From positions 124,001 to 188,000 of the forward strand of contig CAWAMS010000007.1 in the NCBI GenBank assembly GCA_963783245.1: DNA of 64,000 nucleotides, written 5' to 3'. Each line of letters opens with the position of its first letter. The stretch's first letter is position 1. A program made the translations under genes and the position numbers. Under the pieces are notes generated by a model. The model saw only the letters and a program-made list of their open reading frames with translations, searched no databases and was not told the origin of the DNA. Source of the stretch: Bog-473 sp963783245. Its GTDB lineage: Bacteria; Actinomycetota; Acidimicrobiia; Acidimicrobiales; RAAP-2. This document shows positions 55,538-63,148 of the stretch, piece by piece.

Positions 55538-57565
55538 GTGCCGGTCAGGATCATTTTGGGGTTGGCGGTCACCTTGGTGGGCTTTGGGATCGCCGCACGG
55601 CGGTTTCATTGGCTGTCGAAGCTGATCCGGTCGGGGAAGCCGGCCCCTGAGCGGACCCGGGGGAGCGTCGTCCCGAAGGCGGAAGCCGAGGTCACAGAGG
55701 TGGCCGGGCAGCGGAAGCTGCTGCAATGGACCATTCCGGGGTTGGCCCACTTCTTCACCATGTGGGGCTTCACCATCCTGCTGCTGACCATCGTGGAGGC
55801 CTACGGGTCCCTGTTCCAGAAGAACTTCCATTTTCCGGGCATCGGCCAGTGGGACTGGGTCGGCTTCGTCGAGGACTTCTTCGCCGTCATGGTCCTGGTG
55901 GCCCTGGTCGTCTTCGCCATCATCCGGATCAAGAACGCCCCCGCCCGCAAGGAGCGCCAGTCCCGGTTCTACGGCTCCCACACCGGTGCCGCCTGGGCCG
56001 TCCTCGGCATGATCGCCGCCGTCATCATCACCCTGCTCCTGTACCGGGCGGCCCAGGTGAACACGGTCAATCCTGACCAGTTCCCCTACGGCTGGGGTGC
56101 CTTCGCCTCACACGGCATCGCCAAGCTCCTCCACCCGCTGGGACCCGGGGTCAACAGTGACCTGGCCACCATCTTCCTGATCCTGAACGTGGCCGTCATC
56201 TCGGGCTTCATGGTCTTCGTCTCCTATTCGAAGCACCTCCACATCTTCATGGCCCCGATCAACGTGGCCTTCTCCCGCCGGCCCCGGGCGCTGGGTGCCT
56301 TGAACAAGACGCCCGATATGGACATGGAGAACATCGACGAGGACACCGTGTTCGGCGTGGGCGAGGTCGGTCACTTCTCGTGGAAGCAGATGCTGGACTT
56401 CGCCACCTGCACCGAGTGCGGGCGCTGCCAGTCGGCCTGCCCGGCCTGGAACACCGAGAAGCCGCTGTCGCCCAAGCTCCTCGTCATGGCCCTGCGGGAC
56501 AACATGTTCGCTTCGGCCACTCCGTTGATGGGTGGCGAGGGTGAACTGACCGCCCTGGTCCCCAACGTCATCGATCCCGACGTGCTGTGGGCCTGCACCA
56601 CCTGCGGGGCGTGCGTCGAGGAGTGCCCGGTCGACATCGAGCACATCGACGCCATCGTCGACATGCGGCGCTACCAGGTGCTCATGGAGTCCGAGTTCCC
56701 CTCCGAAGCCGGCTTGATGCTGCGCAATGTCGAGAACCAGGGCGACCCGTGGGGCCTGGGCCAGGCCAAGCGCACCGAGTGGACGCAGAGCCTCGACTTC
56801 GAGATCCCCGTCATCACCGGGACCATCCCCGACGACATCGAGTACCTCTACTGGGTCGGTTGTGCCGGGGCGCTCGACGAGCGGGCCCGCAAGGGCGTCC
56901 AGGCCACGGCGCGCATGCTGCACCGGGCCGGGGTCACCTTCGGGATCCTCGGGCCCAAGGAATCGTGCACGGGGGACCCGGTGCGCCGCCTGGGCAACGA
57001 GTACCTCTACCAGGAGCAGGGGCGGATGAACATCGCCACGCTCAATGAGGCCGGCGCCAAGAAGATCATCGCCAGCTGCCCGCACTGCTTCAACACCATT
57101 AAGAACGAGTACCCCTCACTCGGGGAGACGAGCTACGAGGTGATCCACCATGCCGAGCTGCTCGAGCACCTGGTGCGCTCGGGCAAGTTGACCCCGGGCA
57201 CGGGTTACAAGGGCAAGGTGACCTACCACGACCCCTGCTACCTGGGGCGGCACAACCGGATCATCGAGGAGCCCCGCACGGTGTTGAGCGCCATTCCCGG
57301 GGTGGAGCAGATCGAGATGCGCCGGTGCAAGGAGCGTGGTTTCTGCTGCGGCGCCGGCGGCGCCCGCATGTGGCTGGAGGAGAACATCGGCAAGCGCATC
57401 AACATGGAGCGCATGGACGAGGCCTTAGGGACGGGCGCCGACGTGGTCTCGACGGCCTGCCCCTACTGCATGATCATGCTGGACGACGCCGTCCGGGCCA
57501 ACGCCAAGGAAGACGACGTCCGCGTGCTCGACCTGTCCCAGCTCGTCGAGGAGTCGCTTACCTAA
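55538..57565 (+). CDS. EtfD-like membrane Fe-S oxidoreductase (heterodisulfide reductase-related)
   Basis: 675 residues, start GTG. Five or so transmembrane helices in the first 235 residues (cytochrome b/NarI-like part), then two 4Fe-4S motifs: CTECGRCQSACP (about 290-301) and CTTCGACVEECP (about 351-362). Two CCG domains follow: GCAGALDERARKG with SCPHCFNT, and HDPCYLGRHN with CCGAGGARMW and CPYCM. This layout matches mycobacterial EtfD (Rv0338c), which passes electrons from the electron-transfer flavoprotein of beta-oxidation to menaquinone. The partner etfBA genes are not in the window. Its stop overlaps the convergent TetR gene by four bases. Confidence 0.85.
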   Translation: MPVRIILGLAVTLVGFGIAARRFHWLSKLIRSGKPAPERTRGSVVPKAEAEVTEVAGQRKLLQWTIPGLAHFFTMWGFTILLLTIVEAYGSLFQKNFHFPGIGQWDWVGFVEDFFAVMVLVALVVFAIIRIKNAPARKERQSRFYGSHTGAAWAVLGMIAAVIITLLLYRAAQVNTVNPDQFPYGWGAFASHGIAKLLHPLGPGVNSDLATIFLILNVAVISGFMVFVSYSKHLHIFMAPINVAFSRRPRALGALNKTPDMDMENIDEDTVFGVGEVGHFSWKQMLDFATCTECGRCQSACPAWNTEKPLSPKLLVMALRDNMFASATPLMGGEGELTALVPNVIDPDVLWACTTCGACVEECPVDIEHIDAIVDMRRYQVLMESEFPSEAGLMLRNVENQGDPWGLGQAKRTEWTQSLDFEIPVITGTIPDDIEYLYWVGCAGALDERARKGVQATARMLHRAGVTFGILGPKESCTGDPVRRLGNEYLYQEQGRMNIATLNEAGAKKIIASCPHCFNTIKNEYPSLGETSYEVIHHAELLEHLVRSGKLTPGTGYKGKVTYHDPCYLGRHNRIIEEPRTVLSAIPGVEQIEMRRCKERGFCCGAGGARMWLEENIGKRINMERMDEALGTGADVVSTACPYCMIMLDDAVRANAKEDDVRVLDLSQLVEESLT

Positions 57566-58160
57566 CCTGCTCGGAGGCCGTCGATCAGATGGTCGGCGGC
57601 GGAGCGGAATCGTGTCGAGGTCGTCGAACGGCCGAGCGATGAGCACGGCTCCTTCGAGGCTGCTGACGATGACGCGCGCCGTCTCCAGGGGCGAGCCTGA
57701 GAAGCTCAGCGTGTGCTGCTTGCTTGCCTTGCGTCAGAATTCTCGTGAGCCATGCCTCGTTGGCGTCGAAGAAGCGCCGGACAACTCCTTGCATGGTCTC
57801 GGGGAGGGTGGCGTACTCGGCGGCGAGGATGCCGCAGAGGCACATGCGTTTGTGCCGGAGGACGTCGAGATACAGGTCGGCGTAGGCACTGAGCCGCGTC
57901 GGTCCGTCCTGCGATGCTGCCTCAATGAGGGCGAGGGAACCCACGAAGCGCTCGGTGTAGCGCGTGAGGAGAGCCTCGCCGAGCTCGGACTTGCCGGCGA
58001 AGTGGTAGTGGAGCGCGGCCTTGGTGCAGCCGAGCTCGTTGGCGACGTCGGCATAGCTGAAGGCGTTGAAGCCGCGGGTCTGGACAAGGGCTTCGGCCAC
58101 ATCGAGGATCTGGGTCGCCATGTCTCCCCGTCGGCTGGCCTTCACGTCGGTGCTGGTCAT
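57562..58160 (-). CDS. TetR family transcriptional regulator, two frameshifts
   Basis: About 199 residues. MATQILDVAEALVQTRGFNA then FSYADVANELGCTKAALHYH give the TetR helix-turn-helix; HKRMCLCGILAAEYATLPET is typical of the TetR_C group. Near 57715 the frame moves (to TLSFSGSPLETARVIVSSLE and GAVLIARPFDDL) and again near 57630 (to RFRSAADHLIDGLRAG), giving the usual C-terminus and a stop at 57562. A perfect 20-bp operator lies 15 bases upstream of its start, so it is very likely autoregulated and may also control DUF1059. Confidence 0.8.
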
Positions 58161-58174
58161 GGTTCCCTCTTGAA

Positions 58175-58194
58175 TTTACCTACTAGTAGGTAAA
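58175..58194. promoter_or_regulatory. TetR-type operator, perfect 20-bp palindrome
   Basis: TTTACCTACTAGTAGGTAAA is its own reverse complement. It contains the TACCTAC...GTAGGTA pattern seen at many AcrR/TetR operators and sits between the TetR gene (start 58160) and the divergent DUF1059 gene (start 58244). Confidence 0.85.
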
Positions 58195-58243
58195 CAATGG
58201 TAGTGCATCAGCAGGTTGGCTCCGAGACGGACGGGAGAGTGCC

Positions 58244-58429
58244 ATGGCGAAGAAGATGATCGACTGTGGGAAGGTGCCGAACGACATCAACTGCACCCTG
58301 ACCATCGCCGGTAAAGAGGACGAAGTGCTCGAAGCCGCAGTGGCCCACGCGGTCGCCAAGCACGGCCATCAGGACACGCCGGAGCTCCACGCGATGATCC
58401 GGTCGGGGCTGGAGGACGTCCCCGCGTAG
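58244..58429 (+). CDS. DUF1059 domain protein
   Basis: 61 residues: MAKKMIDCGKVPNDINCTLT, then GKEDEVLEAAVAHAVAKHGH. Two Cys (C8 and C17) are family features. DUF1059 proteins are small and of unknown function. It is divergent from the TetR gene and shares the palindromic operator, so it is a probable target of that regulator. Confidence 0.82.
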   Translation: MAKKMIDCGKVPNDINCTLTIAGKEDEVLEAAVAHAVAKHGHQDTPELHAMIRSGLEDVPA

Positions 58430-58435
58430 ACGGTG

Positions 58436-58858
58436 TCAGTCCGGGGCGATCCCGTAGGCATGCTCCGGCCGCAGCGTGATGATCAGGCGCCGGTCGGCCA
58501 CCATCGTTGCGCGGTAGTCGTCCCAGTCCGGGTGTTCACCGTTCCCGGCCCGGTAATAGGCGACGAGTTGCTCGACCGTGGCGTCGTGCGGGTCGGCGGC
58601 CACCGGTGACAGCTCGGCCGTTCCCTCGATGACCACGAACTGCCAGAAGTTGTCCCCCGGCACGTAGAGGGAGACGCGGGGGTCGCGGCGGATGTTGTTC
58701 GTCTTGGCACGGCCGTCGGTGACCGAAATCCGGAAGGCGCCATAATCCCCGGCGACATAGAGGATGTTGGACAGCTGGGGCCTGCCGTTCGCCCGGATGG
58801 TGGCCAGCACCCCGTTCTTGTGGGCCAGCACGAAGGGGAGCGCCTCGGAGAGTTCCAT
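58436..58858 (-). CDS. PPOX-class F420/flavin-dependent oxidoreductase
   Basis: 140-residue split-barrel protein of the pyridoxamine 5'-phosphate oxidase-like class. ALPFVLAHKNGVLATIRANG, RPQLSNILYVAGDYGAFRIS, TNNIRRDPRVSLYVPGDNFW and QFVVIEGTAELSP match the group using F420 in Actinomycetota. Cofactor choice (F420, FMN or heme) cannot be proved from sequence. The start follows the stop of the aquaporin gene with no gap, so both are probably one transcript. Confidence 0.82.
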   Translation of the reverse strand: MELSEALPFVLAHKNGVLATIRANGRPQLSNILYVAGDYGAFRISVTDGRAKTNNIRRDPRVSLYVPGDNFWQFVVIEGTAELSPVAADPHDATVEQLVAYYRAGNGEHPDWDDYRATMVADRRLIITLRPEHAYGIAPD

Positions 58859-59618
58859 CTACGAGACGGTAGCGGGCTCCGGCGCCAAGGCCTCCGGCGT
58901 GACGACATCGGCCCGGCCGGCGATCAACAGATGTATGGCGGCGGCGGCGACGGCGCCGACCAGGGGGGCCACGATGAAGAGCCAGACTTGGCTGAGGGCG
59001 GTGCCGCCAACGATGAGGGCTGGGCCGAGGCTCCGGGCCGGGTTGACCGAGGTGCCGGTAAGCGGAATTCCGATGAGGTGCACAACGACGAGCGACGTGC
59101 CGATGGCCAGGCCGGCAGCGCCCTGAATGGCCGCTTTATGGGTGGCGAACAGGATCACGGTCACGAAGACGAAGGTCATCATCACCTCGACGCCGAAAGC
59201 GCCGCTCTGGTTCAAGAAGAGGTGCGATGCGGCGCCGTAGCCGTTCGTGCCCAGGCCCTGCAGCTGGCGGTGGTATGTCGGAATGCCCTCGAAGATCTGC
59301 CACAGGACGGCGGCCCCGGCGATGGCTCCGGCGAACTGGGCCACCCAGAAGCCGAGCGCCTCGCCGATCTTCATCCGGCCGGCGGCAACGAAGCCCAGGG
59401 TGACGGCGGGGTTCACGTGGCACCCCGAGATCGGTCCTATGGCGTAGGCCAGGGCCAGGAGGACAAGCCCAAAGGACGAGCGCGGTCGCCACGACGCCGG
59501 CGGCGTAGCTAAGCCCGAACAGCTTGAACCCGAAACACTCGGTGGCCACACCGACGGCGATGAACACGAGGATGAAGGTGCCGAAGAACTCGGCGGCCAG
59601 TTTCTTGGGATTGAACAT
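58859..59618 (-). CDS. Aquaporin / MIP family channel, one frameshift
   Basis: About 252 residues. MFNPKKLAAEFFGTFILVFI begins the first helix (AEFxGTF motif). After a frame change near 59480 come FGLVLLALAYAIGPISGCHV and HVNPAVTLGFVA (first NPA box), then GTSVNPARSLGPAL (second NPA box) and six helices in total. Residues around the selectivity filter (H in HVNPA, R in NPAR) fit a water-type channel (AqpZ-like) rather than a glycerol facilitator. The start at 59618 has AAGGAG upstream. Confidence 0.85.
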
Positions 59619-59717
59619 CTCTTCACTCCTTGGTCCAGGCGAGGGATTGCGGACATAGGGAGTTTTGCAGCGCATCCCTACCTGGGCGCGGACCCTCGGT
59701 TGGTATGTGGGGCGGGT

Positions 59718-60137
59718 TCAGGCGTAGGCCTTTTCGTCAGCGTCGCGCAGGCGGGTGGCCATGGCCGCCAGGAGCTTGCGGGACAGGGCGGGCACCTGGT
59801 CGAGCACCGCGTTGAATTGGCGCTGACCCAGCACGAGGAGGTCCATCTCCGTGTCGGAGATCACGCTGGCCGAGCGGGGCCGGCGATCCAGCAGGGCCAG
59901 CTCGCCGAAATACTGGCCCGGCCCGAGCGTGGCCACCTTCCGGTTGTTGCGCCGGACCGAGGCCTGTCCCGACACGATGAGGAAGAATTCACGCCCGATC
60001 GTGCCCTGTTCGGTGAGGAGGCGCCCGGCGGGCACGGTCACTTCCTCGAGAGCCTTGCGGATCGTCCGGAGGTCCTTGGCCGAGGAGGTGGAGAACAGCC
60101 AGATCGTCGAGAGATCGAGGGCAGGACCGGTTGCCAC
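59718..60137 (-). CDS. Cyclic nucleotide-binding domain protein
   Basis: 139 residues, a stand-alone cNMP-binding (CRP-like) beta-barrel: LLTEQGTIGREFFLIVSGQA, VATLGPGQYFGELALLDRRP and RSASVISDTEMDLLVLGQRQ. The phosphate-binding cassette FGELALLDRRPRSAS is typical, including the Glu and Arg that hold the ribose and phosphate. No DNA-binding domain is attached, so it acts by interaction or as a sensor subunit. Divergent from amt; a GlnR-like box lies between them. Confidence 0.85.
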   Translation of the reverse strand: MATGPALDLSTIWLFSTSSAKDLRTIRKALEEVTVPAGRLLTEQGTIGREFFLIVSGQASVRRNNRKVATLGPGQYFGELALLDRRPRSASVISDTEMDLLVLGQRQFNAVLDQVPALSRKLLAAMATRLRDADEKAYA

Positions 60138-60162
60138 GGCCCACAGGCTATCTGGGGAGCGT

Positions 60163-60201
60163 GTTCATCTGCTGGAAACACGCGCGTATTCGTCACGTAA
60201 T
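60163..60201 (+). promoter_or_regulatory. GlnR-like box upstream of amt
   Basis: GAAAC (60175), GTATT (60186) and GTAAT (60197) are spaced exactly 11 bases apart, preceded by GTTCA at 60163. This approximates the GTnAC-n6-GAAAC array bound by GlnR in other Actinomycetota at amt promoters. Two boxes deviate, so confidence is modest. Confidence 0.35.
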
Positions 60202-60311
60202 CCCCTCTATTCATACTGACTGCGGCACAACGATGTCCGGTAGCTTCCCGCTACTCGCCTGGCGGAAAGTGGGAGGAATTACCGGCTGACACCGTGAAAG
60301 GGGCACCAAGA

Positions 60312-61769
60312 GTGCTAGCAGCCGTAACAACAATTCCATATCCCACATGGCTCAATCCGGGGGACAATACGTGGCAGCTGACGGCTGCCACGTTCGTCGG
60401 CCTGATGAGCCTGCCGGCCCTGGCTGTCCTCTACGGAGGTCTGGTCCAGCGCAAATGGGTTGTCAACACGATGCTCATGATCTTCTCCGGCTTCTCGGCC
60501 GTGCTGATCGTGTGGGTGTTGTGGGGCTACAACCTGGGGTTCGGGCCGGCCAACCATCTCTTCGATGCGCAAGGGACCGGGTGGTTCGCCAATATGTGGG
60601 GAGGGTGGCATCCCATCGTCACCCACTTCGGCGAACAGAACCAGGCGGTTTCGGGGGCGAATACCCTGATTCCGTTCCATTTCCCGACGGCGACGCTGGC
60701 GTACTTCCAGTTCGTCTTCGCGGCCATCACGCCACTCTTGTTCTGCGGCAGCATCCTCGGTCGCATGAAGTTCAAGGCGTGGCTGATCTTCGTGCCGCTG
60801 TGGACGACCTTCGTGTACACCGTCAACGCCAAGCTCCTCTGGGGTGGTGGATTCCTGGCCCAGCACGGCGCTGTTGACTACTCCGGTGGGTACGTCATCC
60901 ACATGTCAGCCGGTGTCTCGGGCTTTGTCGCTGCGGCCATCGTCGGCCCTCGCCTGTTGCGGGACCGCCGCCACGGTGTGCCGAACAACCTCCTGTTGGT
61001 GGCGGTCGGTGCCGGAATCCTCTGGCTCGGCTGGAACGGCTTCAACGGTGGTGACCCGTACTACGCCGGTGTCGACGCAGCCTCGGCTGTGCTCAACACC
61101 AACATCGCAACGGCGACGGGTCTTCTCACCTGGATGCTGATGGACTGGTGGTTCACCAAGCAGAAGAAGCCCACGTTCTTAGGAGCGATAAACGGCATGA
61201 TCTGCGGACTCGTCGGCATCACGCCCTCTGCGGGTTGGGTCGACGGGTACGGGGCCATTCTTGTCGGCCTCATCTGCTCCATCGTGGTCTGGATCGCCTG
61301 GAACTATCTGTCCAAGGTGCGCCCGTTCTCCAAGGTGGATGATGCACTCGGCGTCATCTACACCCACGGTATCGCCGGCTTCCTCGGCGGTATGTTGGTC
61401 GGATTGCTGGCAGACCCGGGCATGATCCAGTACGGCGTCGGAAAACTCAGCGCCTCGGGACAGGTCATCTCCAGCACCAACTACACGGCAATCCACGGCG
61501 TGACCGGCTTCGCGGTCGACGGCCTCTTCTACGGAGGCGGATGGCATCAGTTCTGGGAGCAGTTCCTGGCGGCCGTCTGGGTCATCTGCTGGTCGGCGGC
61601 AATCACGGCGATCTTGCTGGTGATCGTCAAGTTCATCTGCCGGGGTCTGCGAGAGCCCGACGAGGTGCTCGAGATCGGCGACGTGGCCATCCACGACGAA
61701 GAGGTCTACCCACAAGAGACCTTTGCAGAGCGTGTGTCCGCCATGTCCAGCACGGGAACCGACGAATGA
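60312..61769 (+). CDS. amt: Ammonium transporter Amt
   Basis: 485 residues, about eleven transmembrane helices. Signature parts: MSLPALAVLYGGLVQRKWVV, TLAYFQFVFAAITPLLFCGS, SGGYVIHMSAGVSGFVAAAI (first pore His; D-Y-S-G-G-x-V-x-H), NNLLLVAVGAGILWLGWNGF and THGIAGFLGGMLVGLLADPG (second pore His). The soluble tail follows the last helix. The start is taken at GTG 60312 because AAAGGGG precedes it at the right distance; GTG at 60294 lies before that site. Cotranscribed with glnK. The P-II protein would block the channel when nitrogen is ample. Confidence 0.92.
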   Translation: MLAAVTTIPYPTWLNPGDNTWQLTAATFVGLMSLPALAVLYGGLVQRKWVVNTMLMIFSGFSAVLIVWVLWGYNLGFGPANHLFDAQGTGWFANMWGGWHPIVTHFGEQNQAVSGANTLIPFHFPTATLAYFQFVFAAITPLLFCGSILGRMKFKAWLIFVPLWTTFVYTVNAKLLWGGGFLAQHGAVDYSGGYVIHMSAGVSGFVAAAIVGPRLLRDRRHGVPNNLLLVAVGAGILWLGWNGFNGGDPYYAGVDAASAVLNTNIATATGLLTWMLMDWWFTKQKKPTFLGAINGMICGLVGITPSAGWVDGYGAILVGLICSIVVWIAWNYLSKVRPFSKVDDALGVIYTHGIAGFLGGMLVGLLADPGMIQYGVGKLSASGQVISSTNYTAIHGVTGFAVDGLFYGGGWHQFWEQFLAAVWVICWSAAITAILLVIVKFICRGLREPDEVLEIGDVAIHDEEVYPQETFAERVSAMSSTGTDE

Positions 61770-61842
61770 CCGGTTCCACGCACCGATACCGTAGGCACGA
61801 GATGCCAAATCAATCGCACCAGCTAGCGAAGGGAGCACGTGC

Positions 61843-62181
61843 GTGAAGCTCGTGGTAGCCGTTCTCAAACCGTTCAAGCTCGACGACGTCAAAGAAACAC
61901 TGAAGAACCTCGGGGTACAGGGAATGACCCTGACCGAGGCTCAGGGGTTCGGACGTCAGAGAGGTCACACCGAGGTGTACCGGGGTGCGGAGTACGAAGT
62001 CGATTTCGTACCGAAGATCCGCATCGAGGTACTGGTGGACGACACGCAGACCGAAGAGGTGGTCGACGCCATCGTCACCTCTGCCGCCACCGGGAAGATC
62101 GGTGACGGCAAGGTCTGGGTCATCCCGGTGGAGACCGTGGTGCGCGTGCGTACCGGAGAACGCGGGACCGACGCCCTCTAA
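61843..62181 (+). CDS. glnK: P-II nitrogen regulatory protein (GlnK/GlnB)
   Basis: 112 residues, start GTG after AAGGGAG. MKLVVAVLKPFKLDDVKETL, T-loop GFGRQRGHTEVYRGAEYEVD with the modifiable Tyr51, and the C-terminal signature ATGKIGDGKVWVIPVETVVR. In Actinomycetota this Tyr is adenylylated (rather than uridylylated) by GlnD where studied. Classic amt-glnK pair; a glnD gene is not present immediately after it. Confidence 0.93.
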   Translation: MKLVVAVLKPFKLDDVKETLKNLGVQGMTLTEAQGFGRQRGHTEVYRGAEYEVDFVPKIRIEVLVDDTQTEEVVDAIVTSAATGKIGDGKVWVIPVETVVRVRTGERGTDAL

Positions 62182-62210
62182 CGCGTCGGCCTTGCGCAGT
62201 TGGTCGGGTT

Positions 62211-62240
62211 GGGTCGGGGTGCGGCGAGGCGCCCCGACCC
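62211..62240 (+). terminator. Strong GC-rich hairpin after glnK
   Basis: GGGTCGGGG pairs perfectly with CCCCGACCC, and inner bases extend the stem to about 12 pairs with one G-U. Only 30 bases after the glnK stop. No T-run; typical of GC-rich actinobacterial terminators. Confidence 0.65.
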
Positions 62241-62392
62241 CCGGCCTAAGCCGTCGGCACCGCCGTCGACGTGTGGAGCCCAACCCTGTTGTCCCCGAAC
62301 GAAGTCTTGGGGTCCGTGGCCCTCGCGGTCGGCCCGGACCCCGGGACGGGGATGTGATGACCCGTCCGAGGAGATCCTCCCGGATGCAGCGC

Positions 62393-63148
62393 TCAGCCGG
62401 CTTGGCGGCCGACGGCAGCGGCGGCAGCTTCGGCCGCTGCCGGATCACCGAGGAAGTTCGACGAGTGCACGGTGAGGTCGTCCTCGAGCAGGAGCCGGAA
62501 GGGAATTCCCGTCGGCACCTCGAGCGCGGCGATGTCGTCGTCCGAAATTCCTTCGAGGTGTTTGCGCAAGGCGCGGATGCTGTTGCCGTGGGCGACCACC
62601 AACACCGCGCCACCCCGCTCGGCCGTCTGGCGTAGATCGGGCACGATGGCCGACTCCCAATAGGGGAGGACCCGCCGGACCACATCGGCCAGGCATTCCG
62701 TCGTCGGGATCTCCGCCGGGTCGACGTCGCGGTAGCGGGGGTCGTTCGCGGTCGACGTGGGATTGTCCGGGCTCAGTGGCGGCGGGGGGGTGTCGTAGCT
62801 CCGGCGCCACAGCAGCACCTGTTCCTTCCCGAACTCCTCGGTCGTTTGGATTTTGTTCTTCCCCTGCAGGTCTCCGTAGTGGCGCTCGTTGAGCCGCCAG
62901 TCCCGCCGCACCGGCAGCCAGCTGCGCTTGGCTGCGGCGAGGGCCAACTCGGCCGTGCGGATCGCCCGCGTGAGGACCGATGTGTGGAGCATCCGGAGGT
63001 CGAGCCCGGGCTCTTCGGCCAGCAGCTGGCCGCCGGCGCGTGCTTCGGCCTCTCCGATGTCGGTCAGGTCGACGTCGACCCATCCGGTGAAGAGGTTCTC
63101 GGCGTTCCATGTGGACTGCCCGTGGCGAAGGAGGACGAGGTCGAGCAC
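62393..63148 (-). CDS. gpmA: 2,3-bisphosphoglycerate-dependent phosphoglycerate mutase
   Basis: 251 residues, glycolysis/gluconeogenesis: 3-phosphoglycerate to 2-phosphoglycerate. LVLLRHGQSTWNAENLFTGW holds the catalytic phospho-His and RHG motif; RLNERHYGDLQGKNKIQTTE carries the active-site Glu; VLVVAHGNSIRALRKHLEGI has the second His. The start is the GTG at 63148 (VLDLVLLRHGQ). The open frame extends far upstream only as an antisense-type artefact inside the next gene. The C-terminal tail is alanine-rich (AAAEAAAAAVG). Confidence 0.9.
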   Translation of the reverse strand: MLDLVLLRHGQSTWNAENLFTGWVDVDLTDIGEAEARAGGQLLAEEPGLDLRMLHTSVLTRAIRTAELALAAAKRSWLPVRRDWRLNERHYGDLQGKNKIQTTEEFGKEQVLLWRRSYDTPPPPLSPDNPTSTANDPRYRDVDPAEIPTTECLADVVRRVLPYWESAIVPDLRQTAERGGAVLVVAHGNSIRALRKHLEGISDDDIAALEVPTGIPFRLLLEDDLTVHSSNFLGDPAAAEAAAAAVGRQAG

